A DNA stretch of 20,998 nt from JBKHHU01 sp046539045 (GCA_046539045.1 JBKHHU010000040.1:1-20998), one strand, 5' to 3'; counted from the stretch's first letter, positions 6,535-14,304 are shown. Notes: a model not told the origin generated them from the sequence alone. A program made the numbers and translations.

Positions 6535-8241
6535 TCACCGGTTGCGGCGGTTCCCCCTGCTGCTTCTCTCCTGTCCGTTTCGCCAGCCGATCACGCGGAA
6601 CGGGAGGAACAGGCGGTTCACGGTGAAGTTCATCGCATTCATCCCGATGTCGCGAACCATCATGCTGACCCGTCCGCTGCCCGGATCAGGCATGACCCCC
6701 GCCAGCACCAGACCCGAAACCCGGGCCGCGAACGACATGGCAAACGTGACATGCCAGTTGTTCCAGAGAAACGGCCCGAAAACGAGCGGATCGGACTGCA
6801 TCCATCGCAATTCCTGGGCTACAAATCCGCCAAGCAGTCCGCCGGCGATTCCGCCCAGGCTCGTCCATGCCGCCGCAGCAGCCATGTACTTACTCCGGCC
6901 GTGCCCGTCAGCGAAACCCAGGATGACATTGGTCTGCCCCATCTGTACCGCCTGCCAGCCGGAGGTGCCGAAAAGGACCATCGGCACCATCACCAGCCAT
7001 GCCCCCACAGGAGCGCCTTCCGGGAGCAGCATCCAATTCCTGTTGAACAGCCCACCGAGGCCTCCGGCAGCGGCATTCACTGCGGCGGACACCCACTCCG
7101 GGTTCGGAGTGGACGGGCTGGACAGGAAGTACGGCAGGATGGACAGGCACGTGCCGGCAGAGCCGAGCATCAACACCGGACGGCGGCCCCAGCGGTCCAG
7201 AAGACGGCCGATCGGCTTGGCCGCCAGAATCCCGATGATCGGCCCGATGACCATGAAGATGACTTCGGTAGCCAGAACCGACAGGTTCAGCGTCTCCAGC
7301 ATGTGCCGCATGCAGAACGGCCCGGAAACGGTCATGGCGAACATCATCATGCCCGCGTAGAAGACGTACATGCGGAACGTGCGATCGCCCATCGGACGCA
7401 GCAGGACTTTGTCAAAGATCAAGCCGCCCGTAACGACAGAACGCACATGACGCATTCGTCCGGCGCGTGCCCACTCAGGCACGGTGACGTCGATGGCGGG
7501 GGGAGCAGGTTTGTCGTAATAGGTTTTGCGTACTTCGCGGATCCGCCGGAACACCAGGATGTCGATCGTCCCGAAAAGTCCACCAATCACCAGGATACCG
7601 CTGAGTACATAAAGCAGCGTCGTCTGGTTCTCCGCCGTCATCGCCAATGCCTTACCGTCGGCACCCATCTTGGTTGCTTCGCCAATCACAACACCCAGCA
7701 GAAGCACCACCGGAATCTGCACCAATTGCGTGTAGATGCCACGATTGGCGAAATACCGTCCGCGGATCCGTCGCGGGATCAGGTCACCCATCCAGTTCAT
7801 CCAGGCCGGTGCAGCGATGGCGTTCATGAACCAGCTGACGAGCATCAACAGCAACGCGATCCAGGCGGCGATGCGAAAACTGCCCGCGCCTTCCGGTAAT
7901 GGCAGGAAGAACGGGATCAGCGCGATGGGGATCCACAGCAGACGATGGATACTCGCGGCGACCATGAACTGCAGTTTCCGCAGGCCCGTCCGTTCGATGA
8001 TCACAGTGGCGATCACCTGCCCGAATGTCGCTATCAACGGAACCGCGGCGAGAATTCCGAAGTGAATGTCCTGGAAACCCAGGATGCGGCCGAACTGATT
8101 CAACCGGCTGCCGCCGATGCACGTCATCCAGACAATGCCGAACATCCAGCCGATCGTAACGATACGCAAGCTCTGACGCAGTTCGCGACCTCGAACGCTC
8201 AGAGCGGGTAAGACTTCCATTGATTTGCGGCGGAGAGACAT
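6535..8241 (-). CDS. Major facilitator superfamily permease
   Basis: 568 residues with about 12 hydrophobic helices, beginning near residue 27 (TIGWMFGIVWMTCIGG), and an MFS-type loop RRIRGRYFANRGI between helices. A second half-repeat carries GRLLDRWGRRPVLMLGS, matching the classical MFS A-like motif G-x-x-x-D-R-x-G-R-R. There is a long cytoplasmic loop near the middle (about 228-280). It is longer than the usual 400-450 residues because of this loop and a basic C-terminal tail. Substrate unknown. The start at 8241 gives MSLRRKSMEVLPAL; a second Met seven codons later is possible, and neither has a strong ribosome-binding site (GGAAGG lies about 12-17 bases upstream of the first). It is divergent from rpmH and probably heads a two-gene unit with the CYTH gene. 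Confidence 0.88.
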   Translation of the reverse strand: MSLRRKSMEVLPALSVRGRELRQSLRIVTIGWMFGIVWMTCIGGSRLNQFGRILGFQDIHFGILAAVPLIATFGQVIATVIIERTGLRKLQFMVAASIHRLLWIPIALIPFFLPLPEGAGSFRIAAWIALLLMLVSWFMNAIAAPAWMNWMGDLIPRRIRGRYFANRGIYTQLVQIPVVLLLGVVIGEATKMGADGKALAMTAENQTTLLYVLSGILVIGGLFGTIDILVFRRIREVRKTYYDKPAPPAIDVTVPEWARAGRMRHVRSVVTGGLIFDKVLLRPMGDRTFRMYVFYAGMMMFAMTVSGPFCMRHMLETLNLSVLATEVIFMVIGPIIGILAAKPIGRLLDRWGRRPVLMLGSAGTCLSILPYFLSSPSTPNPEWVSAAVNAAAGGLGGLFNRNWMLLPEGAPVGAWLVMVPMVLFGTSGWQAVQMGQTNVILGFADGHGRSKYMAAAAAWTSLGGIAGGLLGGFVAQELRWMQSDPLVFGPFLWNNWHVTFAMSFAARVSGLVLAGVMPDPGSGRVSMMVRDIGMNAMNFTVNRLFLPFRVIGWRNGQERSSRGNRRNR

Positions 8242-8406
8242 TGGGTGATGACCTTCCCAGACCAGCCGGACAACCTGAACCGACCATGGCGGGAAAAGTT
8301 ACCGTATCCAGCGGGAGGGACAAGCAAAAAGTAGCGATTTTTCGCTCACGCGCGGTCGAACCGATGAAATGGTCGGGTGCGACTGTGGTTTGGGGCAAAT
8401 TTCCGC

Positions 8407-8435
8407 TTGCCAATCGCCTCAAACGGCACTAATAT
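8407..8435 (+). promoter_or_regulatory. Sigma-70-type promoter of rpmH
   Basis: TTGCCA (8407-8412), 17-base spacer, TAATAT (8430-8435). Start expected near 8442, giving a leader of about 47 bases that ends in AGGTGA (8480-8485) just before the ATG. Confidence 0.65.
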
Positions 8436-8488
8436 GCTCCATTTCCCGCATACTGAGTTGATCAAGATATACAAGGTACAGGTGAGTT

Positions 8489-8623
8489 ATGCATTATCCG
8501 AGAAAGATTTCGAAGCGTAAGCGCGCCCGCAAGATCGGGTTCCGCGCCCGTATGAGCACCAAGAACGGCCGGAAGCTCATCAACCGCAAACGTCGCAAGG
8601 GCAGGAAAGTCCAGGCAGTCTGA
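8489..8623 (+). CDS. rpmH: 50S ribosomal protein L34 (bL34)
   Basis: A 44-residue, very basic protein. The core KRKRARKIGFRARMSTKNG followed by RKLINRKRRKGRKV is diagnostic for bL34, a component of the large ribosomal subunit. Length is normal (44-47 residues in most bacteria). The N-terminus MHYPRKISKRK differs from the common MKRTFQPS/xxR form but keeps the basic character. AGGTGA lies three bases before the ATG. In most bacteria rpmH is followed closely by rnpA and lies near dnaA; here neither is present, and a strong terminator follows 67 bases after the stop codon, so the gene is monocistronic. Confidence 0.95.
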   Translation: MHYPRKISKRKRARKIGFRARMSTKNGRKLINRKRRKGRKVQAV

Positions 8624-8690
8624 AGCCGTTTCCTGAGCAACCGAACGGCCGCCTTTTCTGGCGCTGTCGGATGTGCGACGTTGTAGAACA

Positions 8691-8723
8691 GAAACCCCCG
8701 CCCGAGGCCCGGACGGGGGTTTC
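8691..8723. terminator. Bidirectional intrinsic terminator between rpmH and the structured RNA region
   Basis: Perfect 10-bp inverted repeat GAAACCCCCG (8691-8700) / CGGGGGTTTC (8714-8723) with a 13-base G+C-rich loop. The run TTTCTCTT follows on the plus strand and TTTCTGTTCT on the minus strand, so it can end rpmH transcripts and anything transcribed leftwards from 8724-8950. Confidence 0.85.
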
Positions 8724-8920
8724 TCTTGCGCGGTAGCGGCGGGCGAGGACCAGTTGGTTGTCCACTCCCGCCGGGCGCATAAGAATGGCCCGCTTCGCAA
8801 CGGACCATTCCCCCCAACATCAGCCGAGGCAGCAACGCCCCTTCGACAAAACCTTCCCAAGAACGCGTAGGACCTTCTCGGTCGCCCCCCCCTGCCTCGG
8901 TATCGGCTGCGTTCACCTGT
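8724..8920 (-). ncRNA. Candidate structured non-coding RNA
   Basis: Within 476 bases without a convincing gene, three hairpins follow one another. H1: CCGAGGCAG/CTGCCTCGG (8824-8832 with 8892-8900, 9 bp) enclosing a 7-bp stem (8857-8863 with 8875-8881). H2: GAATGGCCCG/CGGACCATTC (8783-8792 with 8801-8810, 8-base loop). H3: CGGCGGG/CCCGCCG (8737-8743 with 8767-8773) enclosing GGAC/GTCC. In the inner H1 stem and in H2 the single imperfect pair is C-A on the plus strand but G-U on the minus strand, which favours minus-strand transcription ending at the 8691-8723 terminator. A clear promoter was not found. It does not show the conserved cores of SRP RNA, RNase P RNA or tmRNA. Confidence 0.45.
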
Positions 8921-8952
8921 TTAGACGCTCAAAGTCCGGAAGCATTTGCCGG

Positions 8953-8966
8953 AAAATGCGCATTTT
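8953..8966. promoter_or_regulatory. 14-bp perfect palindrome, possible operator
   Basis: AAAATGCGCATTTT reads the same on both strands and lies amid further GCATTT/AAATGC half-sites (8942-8947, and the GACATTT at 8971-8977). It is upstream (minus strand) of the candidate RNA and downstream of the metK terminator. Binding protein unknown. Confidence 0.35.
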
Positions 8967-9026
8967 TGCAGACATTTACCCGGAATGGCGCCTAAATCAT
9001 TATGATTCCGACGGTTGCGAGTTAAC

Positions 9027-9064
9027 GAAAAAAAACAGCCTGCCAAGTGCTCGGCAGGCTGTTT
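9027..9064 (-). terminator. Intrinsic terminator of metK
   Basis: On the minus strand, an 11-12-bp perfect stem AACAGCCTGCC / GGCAGGCTGTT (arms 9053-9063 and 9034-9044) with an 8-base loop runs into eight T residues (plus-strand A run 9028-9035). It lies 36 bases after the metK stop codon. Confidence 0.93.
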
Positions 9065-9099
9065 CAGTGTTTTCAAGATTTTCGTCGCTCTCAGATTGT

Positions 9100-10326
9100 T
9101 CAGCGGCCCAGATTTTGTCGAAGCAGGTCGGCCTTGTCGGTCTGCTCCCATGAGAAATCCGCGTCAACTCGCCCGAAATGTCCGTCATAGGCGGTTTTGC
9201 AGTAGATCGGGCGCAACAGGTCGAGGTGCTGGATGATGCCCGCGGGCTTGAGCGGGAACACGTCGCGGACGGCCTTGGCAAGTTGCTCCTCTTTCAGCCC
9301 TTCGGCAATGGTCCCTTGCGTGTCCACAAGCACACTTACCGGCTCGGCCACGCCGATCGCGTAGGCAATCTGGACCTCGGCCACGTCGGCCAGATCGGCA
9401 GCAACGATGTTCTTGGCAATATAGCGGGCCATGTATGTGGCACTGCGGTCGACCTTGGAGGGGTCTTTTCCACTGAAAGCGCCTCCGCCGTGTCTGCCCC
9501 GTCCGCCGTAGGTGTCCACGATCAGCTTCCGTCCGGTCAGCCCCGCATCGCCATGCGGACCTCCGACTACGAAACGCCCTGTCGGATTGATATGGAACAC
9601 GATCTCATCGGTCCAGAGATCCGGACGCTCTTCCATGATGACCGGCTTGATCACCTTGTCGATCAGGGCCTGCTTGGCTTCAGCGGACATGTTGTTGGTC
9701 GCGTGATCGACCACACCCACGGTGTGCTGGGTCGACAGCACCACCGAGTCGATCCTGATGGCCTTGAGCCCGTCGTACTCCACGGTGACCTGTCCCTTGC
9801 CGTCCGGGCGCAGCCACTCAAGCTCTCCGCTTTCGCGAATTTTGGTCAATCGGGAGCAGATCCGATGCGAAAGCTGGATCGGCAGCGGCATCAGTTCGCT
9901 GGTCTCGCGGCAGGCGAACCCGAACATGAGTCCCTGATCGCCGGCGCCCTGTTCAAGATGCTCGCCGGTGCCTTCCGTCACGCCTTGCGAAATGTCCGGT
10001 GACTGCGAGTGCAGCGACCTGAGGACAGAGCAGGACCGGTAATCGAAACCGATATCAGGATCGACATAACCGATCTGACGAACGACGTCGCGGACGGTGT
10101 CCTCAACGTTCAGAAGCGCCTTCTCTGCCTCGGGGGTATGCACGGTGACCTCACCGGCCAGCACGATCAGCCCCGTGGTCACCAGCGTTTCGCAAGCGAC
10201 TCGCGCTTTGGGATCGTGGGCGAGAAGACTGTCCAAAACGGCATCGGAGATCTGGTCGGCAACTTTGTCCGGGTGCCCCCGGGTAACAGATTCACTGGTG
10301 AACAGGTGCGTCTTGGCATCGGCCAT
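9100..10326 (-). CDS. metK: S-adenosylmethionine synthetase
   Basis: Makes S-adenosylmethionine from methionine and ATP, releasing phosphate and diphosphate; cytosolic tetramer in known bacteria. 408 residues, slightly longer than the usual 380-400. The N-terminus MADAKTHLFTSESVTRGHPDK carries the ATP-contacting His of GHPDK; GAGDQGLMFGFA at 127-138 is the family signature; a Gly-rich segment GGGAFSGKDPSKVDRS forms the phosphate-binding loop. The start at 10326 is chosen by homology and by AAAGGA about 8 bases upstream; the frame stays open to 10827 but that extension is not protein-like. It is a single-gene unit with its own promoter and terminator. The C-terminal 20 or so residues after the DFSWE segment are family-typical. 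Confidence 0.97.
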   Translation of the reverse strand: MADAKTHLFTSESVTRGHPDKVADQISDAVLDSLLAHDPKARVACETLVTTGLIVLAGEVTVHTPEAEKALLNVEDTVRDVVRQIGYVDPDIGFDYRSCSVLRSLHSQSPDISQGVTEGTGEHLEQGAGDQGLMFGFACRETSELMPLPIQLSHRICSRLTKIRESGELEWLRPDGKGQVTVEYDGLKAIRIDSVVLSTQHTVGVVDHATNNMSAEAKQALIDKVIKPVIMEERPDLWTDEIVFHINPTGRFVVGGPHGDAGLTGRKLIVDTYGGRGRHGGGAFSGKDPSKVDRSATYMARYIAKNIVAADLADVAEVQIAYAIGVAEPVSVLVDTQGTIAEGLKEEQLAKAVRDVFPLKPAGIIQHLDLLRPIYCKTAYDGHFGRVDADFSWEQTDKADLLRQNLGR

Positions 10327-10399
10327 TGCGTCTATCCTTTCTTTCCAATCGGCTGGGGATTTCCGTCCGGTTCCGCAGAGCTTTGAGGCCCAGTCGATT

Positions 10400-10424
10400 C
10401 CGGGCAAAACCGGGGCTCGCCCGG
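10400..10424 (-). promoter_or_regulatory. metK leader with mutually exclusive hairpins
   Basis: In the minus-strand leader, CCGGGC (10419-10424) can pair with GCCCGG (10400-10405) or, more locally, with CCCGG at about 10410-10414. The stems cannot coexist. No match to the conserved core of SAM-I or SAM-II riboswitches was seen, so a regulatory role is only a possibility. Confidence 0.25.
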
Positions 10425-10442
10425 CTGGTAAACGAAACGGAT

Positions 10443-10471
10443 AGTCTAGCGTCGGGAATCTTCCAACACAA
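10443..10471 (-). promoter_or_regulatory. Probable metK promoter
   Basis: Minus strand: TTGTGT (10466-10471), 17-base spacer, TAGACT (10443-10448). It gives a leader of about 110 bases before the metK ATG. Confidence 0.45.
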
Positions 10472-10609
10472 GACCGGGCGAACCGGACCAGGCCATTTTT
10501 CGTGCATGCCAAACCGCAGCAGGAACGACGGCGACGACCCTGCAACCAATGTATGCAGAACAATTTCGACCGGTTCGCGACGGCAAGGCTCTTCCTGCCG
10601 CGAATGCTT

Positions 10610-10638
10610 TTGCCTTCGCCGCGGATCGCGGGTAGTTT
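10610..10638 (+). promoter_or_regulatory. Weak promoter candidate for the toroid enzyme gene
   Basis: TTGCCT (10610-10615), 17-base spacer, TAGTTT (10633-10638), about 32 bases of leader to the GTG start. Both boxes are poor matches. The rest of the 350-base divergent region 10327-10676 holds the metK promoter and leader and no further gene. Confidence 0.25.
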
Positions 10639-10676
10639 CTGGACCGACAGCGACCTCAATTTCGGAGGCGAACACG

Positions 10677-12464
10677 GTGGGACTGTATTTTGATCTTCTA
10701 CGGACGTGGTGCGACAGGATGGTGGATCTCCAGATCGATCTGCCCCGGACTCCGACCCTGGACGGAGGAGTGCTCTGCCCGGCCTGCGCCCGCTCTCACG
10801 GCAGGAGCATCGATGGGGTCTATCCACTGATGTACCTGGCCGACATCACGGGGCAGTTGCCCTACCTGGATGCGGCCATCCGGCTGCTCGACTGGGGCCA
10901 GTGCGTCTCTCACCCCAACGGCAGTTGGCGGAACGAACCGACCTGCAGCTTCCCGTGGAAAGGCACAACCGTCTTTGCGACGATCGCACTGGGTGAAGCG
11001 CTCCGCCTGCACGGGCATATTCTGGATGACGCGACACGGCGAGCCTGGGAGGACCGCCTGTTGCGGGCTGCGGAGTTCGTTGCCGAGACGTTCGACTACA
11101 GCACCGCGGTGATCAACTATCCGCTCAGTGCTCCGGCGGCTTTGGCATCTGCGGGGCTGGCGCTGGACGATGCTGATTTTGTTCAGCAGGCACAACTCCG
11201 GGCAACGCAGCTTACGGAGTACCTCTCGGAACCGAACCATCTCATTTTCGGCGAAGGCAAACCGTGGAAGAGCGTTTCGGCTCGCGGCTGTCGCCCTATC
11301 GACCTGGGATACAACGTGGAAGAGACGTTGCCGAACCTGGTTCTTTACGCTCACATCGCCCAGGACCCGGAGACGATGGATCTGGCGGCTCGTTCGTTCA
11401 GGTCGCACCTGGAGTTCATGCTTCCCGACGGGGCGTGGGACAACAGTTTCGGCACGCGTTCATTCAAATGGACTTACTGGGGAAGTCGCACCTCCGACGG
11501 TTGTCAACTGGCCGCGGGCATTCTGGCCGACCGGGACCCGATTTTCGAAGAAATGGGTCGGCGGAACCTGGAGATGCTGGAGCGGTGCACTCATGACGGG
11601 CTGCTTCACGGCGGGCCGCACTACCATCTTGCCGGCTATCCGCCCTGTGTGCACCACACGTTCTGTCACGCCAAGGCACTGGCGGCGGTGCTGGACCACA
11701 ATGGGCGTGGCTATGAACCGGCTCAGAGACGCCCGCTGCCGCGCGAGAACTCCGTCGGGGTGCGCAATTTCGCTGAAGCAGGTACTCGCCTGGTCTCTAC
11801 CGGGCGATGGCGGGCGACCCTTCGCGCAAGTGACTGGACCGGAGGCCCCGGGTACCAGACCGGCAATGGGCTGGTCATGCTGTATCATCTGGACGCCGGT
11901 CCGCTCTGTGCTGCCGGCATGACTGATTATGCTCCCCGCGAACCGTCAAACATGCAGATCCATTCCGAGGAGGCCCCCTGCCTTACGCCTCGGCTCGAAC
12001 TGCTTGAGTCCGGGCGGCGATTCAGCAATCTGTACGACCCGACATGCACCATCGAAGATGCCGCCACCACGCCCGGATCACTCCGAACCGCCATCGGCGG
12101 GGACCTCTACAGCCTCGACGGGTCCCAGCCGGATTCGGGAACCGTCGGCTATCGTCTGGGACTGGAACTCTCAGACGAGTTGGCGCGGATTTCCGTGACG
12201 TGGGAAGGAAAGGCCGAACGGAACTGCCCGATGTTGGTCTTCCCGCTGATCTGTTCGGACGAGGACGATGCGGTCCGACTCGAAGAGAACCTTGTCCGCC
12301 TGGTCAAGCCCACCGGTGAACTGGAAGTGCATACGTCCGGCCCGGCGGACCTGATCGCCCAGCCGCGACTGTTCAACCTCGTGCCGGGTTTCCAGTTCGT
12401 GCAGATCAGCCTTCCTGTAACACGCAAGGGCGCCTGGGTCGAGTTACGCTTCAACCGACGTTAG
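10677..12464 (+). CDS. Predicted alpha/alpha-toroid glycan-active enzyme, unassigned family
   Basis: 595 residues, cytoplasmic by the absence of a signal peptide or membrane helix. The start is a GTG at 10677, fixed by GGAGG at 10664-10668 with 8-base spacing; the frame is open further upstream but with no comparable site. The first two thirds are helix pairs rich in aromatic and Gly loops, in the style of six-hairpin glycosidases and heparinase-like lyases: LCPACARSHGRSIDG at 33-47, a NEPTCSFPWKGTT block near 86-98, YNVEETLPN near 212-220, WTYWGSRTSDGCQ at 265-277 and HGGPHYHLAGYPPCVHHTFCHAK at 311-333, which contains several His and Tyr candidates for catalysis. The C-terminal 170 residues look beta-rich, as in lyase C-domains. 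The substrate is unknown. Assignment is by fold-style only; no family name is claimed. Confidence 0.6.
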   Translation: MGLYFDLLRTWCDRMVDLQIDLPRTPTLDGGVLCPACARSHGRSIDGVYPLMYLADITGQLPYLDAAIRLLDWGQCVSHPNGSWRNEPTCSFPWKGTTVFATIALGEALRLHGHILDDATRRAWEDRLLRAAEFVAETFDYSTAVINYPLSAPAALASAGLALDDADFVQQAQLRATQLTEYLSEPNHLIFGEGKPWKSVSARGCRPIDLGYNVEETLPNLVLYAHIAQDPETMDLAARSFRSHLEFMLPDGAWDNSFGTRSFKWTYWGSRTSDGCQLAAGILADRDPIFEEMGRRNLEMLERCTHDGLLHGGPHYHLAGYPPCVHHTFCHAKALAAVLDHNGRGYEPAQRRPLPRENSVGVRNFAEAGTRLVSTGRWRATLRASDWTGGPGYQTGNGLVMLYHLDAGPLCAAGMTDYAPREPSNMQIHSEEAPCLTPRLELLESGRRFSNLYDPTCTIEDAATTPGSLRTAIGGDLYSLDGSQPDSGTVGYRLGLELSDELARISVTWEGKAERNCPMLVFPLICSDEDDAVRLEENLVRLVKPTGELEVHTSGPADLIAQPRLFNLVPGFQFVQISLPVTRKGAWVELRFNRR

Positions 12465-12502
12465 GCTACTTAAAGGCACCGCCGCGCGCCCACCCGTAAG
12501 CG

Positions 12503-13693
12503 TTACTGATTTCTGTCCGCTTCCTTCAGCAGCCTTTCGATGAGAGCATTGCGCTCGGCATCAATGCGATTACGGACATCCTCGGGCAGTTCGTCCGAAC
12601 GCATGAAGACTTCCATCGACACGCCATCGACGGTGATGGGAAACTTGACGATGAACCGCCCTTCCTTCCGTGCCGGTCGGGCGCTGGTGGTGGCCGCCGT
12701 CTTGAGTGATTCAGACGCAGTAATATTCACACCCTCATCGGTCACCGCGAACTCCAGCCCGGTGGCGCCGCTGATGACCTTCAGCGCCTGGTGGATGGTG
12801 GCGTCGCTCATCATGAGATTGAACTCGTTGCGTGCCTCGGAAGGCAACAGCTTCAGCACACCCGGCTCAAGATTGAGAGTAGTCCGCCCCTTTTTGACGA
12901 CCAGATCGTACAGCACGTCAGCTATGTCCGCACCCTTGTAACGCAGGCTCACCCCCCGCTGCAACTGACGGCTGAGTTGATCAGCTTTCTTCACAACAAC
13001 GATGTTGCTGCCCCAGACATACCAACTCCAGCCCTGGCCGTGGGTCAACATGTCCAGCCAGTCGGCAGGTGTTCCCGGAAGAGCTTTCTCAGCCCGCGCG
13101 AAGTCCTTCTGCTCCGGAGAAACGTGATACACCACACGCAACCCCTTCAGGTCCGTCTCCTGCTTGAGCCGGTCGATCACGTGCGTTTTCAGATCGGTTT
13201 CCGGAGAGTCGGTGGGCTGGACCTCTGTTGACAACAACTGTCCGAGCAGCTTGAGTTCCTGGTAGTCGGCGCGCCGGCCGATGCGGTAGAGAGCATCGAC
13301 CGGTCTTACGTGGACTTTGCTGTCCTGGACTTCCCACGTCAGGGCCTGAGGGGAAAGCATCTTCGGCAGTGCGTCCCGCAAGGTGACATCTCTCAACTTG
13401 ACGCGCAAACGCGTCTCTTCACCGTAGGGCAGCAATTCGAACACATCGTCGTCGATGCTGAACTTCACGTCCGTGGCCCTGGTGAGGCGCGCAAAGACCT
13501 CCGGGATGGTCGCCTCGGTCACCGTCAGATTGACCTTCTGGTCAAGCTTCTTCTGCAGGCTCCCTCCGTGATTCTGGGCCAGGGAAGGCAACGTTACCGC
13601 TGCCAAAACGAGCAGCGCGATCGCCCATAGAATCCCTAACCCCTTGTTCGTCTGACGCATCGATCTTCTCCTGGTGGTCCTTTTGATATTCAT
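12503..13693 (-). CDS. Exported protein with two STN-like (secretin/TonB N-terminal) domains
   Basis: 396 residues. A basic N-terminus and hydrophobic stretch (LGILWAIALLVLAAVTLPSLA, about 19-39) ending near AQ-N form a signal peptide. Two repeats resemble the secretin/TonB short N-terminal domain: residues about 50-133 (VNLTVTEATIPEVFARLTR ... RDALPKML ... SKVHVRPVD) and 245-327 (VSLRYKGADIADVLYDLVV ... HQALKVIS ... GVNITAS). There is no secretin barrel or TonB plug afterwards, so it is not a pore. The ATG overlaps the anti-sigma stop as ATGA, which fixes the start and suggests translational coupling. Likely a periplasmic partner of the sigma/anti-sigma pair; its ligand is unknown. Confidence 0.75.
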   Translation of the reverse strand: MNIKRTTRRRSMRQTNKGLGILWAIALLVLAAVTLPSLAQNHGGSLQKKLDQKVNLTVTEATIPEVFARLTRATDVKFSIDDDVFELLPYGEETRLRVKLRDVTLRDALPKMLSPQALTWEVQDSKVHVRPVDALYRIGRRADYQELKLLGQLLSTEVQPTDSPETDLKTHVIDRLKQETDLKGLRVVYHVSPEQKDFARAEKALPGTPADWLDMLTHGQGWSWYVWGSNIVVVKKADQLSRQLQRGVSLRYKGADIADVLYDLVVKKGRTTLNLEPGVLKLLPSEARNEFNLMMSDATIHQALKVISGATGLEFAVTDEGVNITASESLKTAATTSARPARKEGRFIVKFPITVDGVSMEVFMRSDELPEDVRNRIDAERNALIERLLKEADRNQ

Positions 13694-14292
13694 TCCACTA
13701 TGAAGGGCATGTCGCTTCCGTTGCCTTTGTCAGCCGAGGTGTCGCCTATGGTGACCACCACCGTACCGGGCGGCACTACCACGTCCCGATCGGCCATCTC
13801 CGGAGGTGCCAGTCGGATCATCTCCAGCGAAGGCGTCGCCATTGAGACATCCAATTCGGCGTTTGGAGAGGTGCGGGACGGTTCAACCAGGCTGGCCAGC
13901 ACCTCTGACGGATCCGGCTGAGGTTCGTTCCACGGGAGAACCAGACTCCCGACAACAGCGAGAACAGCAATTACAGCCGCCACGGCAGCGACCTTGATCC
14001 GGCGTCCGGTCAGCCTGATGTGCTTCCGAGGCGAGTGATCCAGCAGCATGCGTCGCTCGAGCACTGCCATGACGTTCCCGCGCTGATTGTCAAAATCGTC
14101 ATCATCGAACGGCAACTCGTCCACCCGCTCCAGTGCCTGGTCAACTTCGCGGTACTGCCGCAAGCGATCCGTCAGCGCAGGATCGGATGCCAGCGCTTTC
14201 TCAAGCTCCGATCGCTCGGCCTTGGGCAACTCACCGTCCATGTACTGCGTGAGCAGGAGGTCCTGCTGTTCGTTCTCGAATTTCCTGTTCAT
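13690..14292 (-). CDS. Anti-sigma factor, single-pass, zinc-site-free
   Basis: 200 residues between the sigma factor gene (12 bases upstream) and the STN protein gene (ATGA overlap). The cytoplasmic N-terminus has the helical pattern of anti-sigma domains (LLLTQYMDGELPKAERSELEKAL, about 12-34), including the conserved DGEL of that fold, but no Cys residue, so the zinc-binding His-Cys-Cys site of ZAS-type anti-sigmas is absent. One TM helix at about 100-119 (VAAVAAVIAVLAVVGSLVL) is followed by an 80-residue extracytoplasmic tail rich in Pro, Val, Ser and Asp. This arrangement fits membrane sequestration of the sigma factor and release by a periplasmic signal. Role inferred from context and topology. 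Confidence 0.78.
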   Translation of the reverse strand: MNRKFENEQQDLLLTQYMDGELPKAERSELEKALASDPALTDRLRQYREVDQALERVDELPFDDDDFDNQRGNVMAVLERRMLLDHSPRKHIRLTGRRIKVAAVAAVIAVLAVVGSLVLPWNEPQPDPSEVLASLVEPSRTSPNAELDVSMATPSLEMIRLAPPEMADRDVVVPPGTVVVTIGDTSADKGNGSDMPFIVE

Positions 14293-14304
14293 GGTCAGAC
14301 TCCG

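Noticed and set aside
8494..8916. A 140-codon open frame on the minus strand across rpmH, its terminator and the structured region
   Set aside because: It is antisense to bL34 and reads through a perfect terminator hairpin; the translation is Arg/Pro/Gly-rich shadow sequence.
8724..8960. Identification of the structured region as 6S, SRP or RNase P RNA
   Set aside because: A GCGAAGCGGGCC stretch on the minus strand recalls part of 6S RNA, but the overall structure is three separate hairpins instead of one long bulged helix, and the conserved cores of SRP and RNase P RNA are absent.
10327..10827. N-terminal extension of the metK frame, which could add 167 residues
   Set aside because: The family start MADAKTHLF is at 10326 with a good ribosome-binding site; the extension overlaps the divergent gene and has no protein-like composition.
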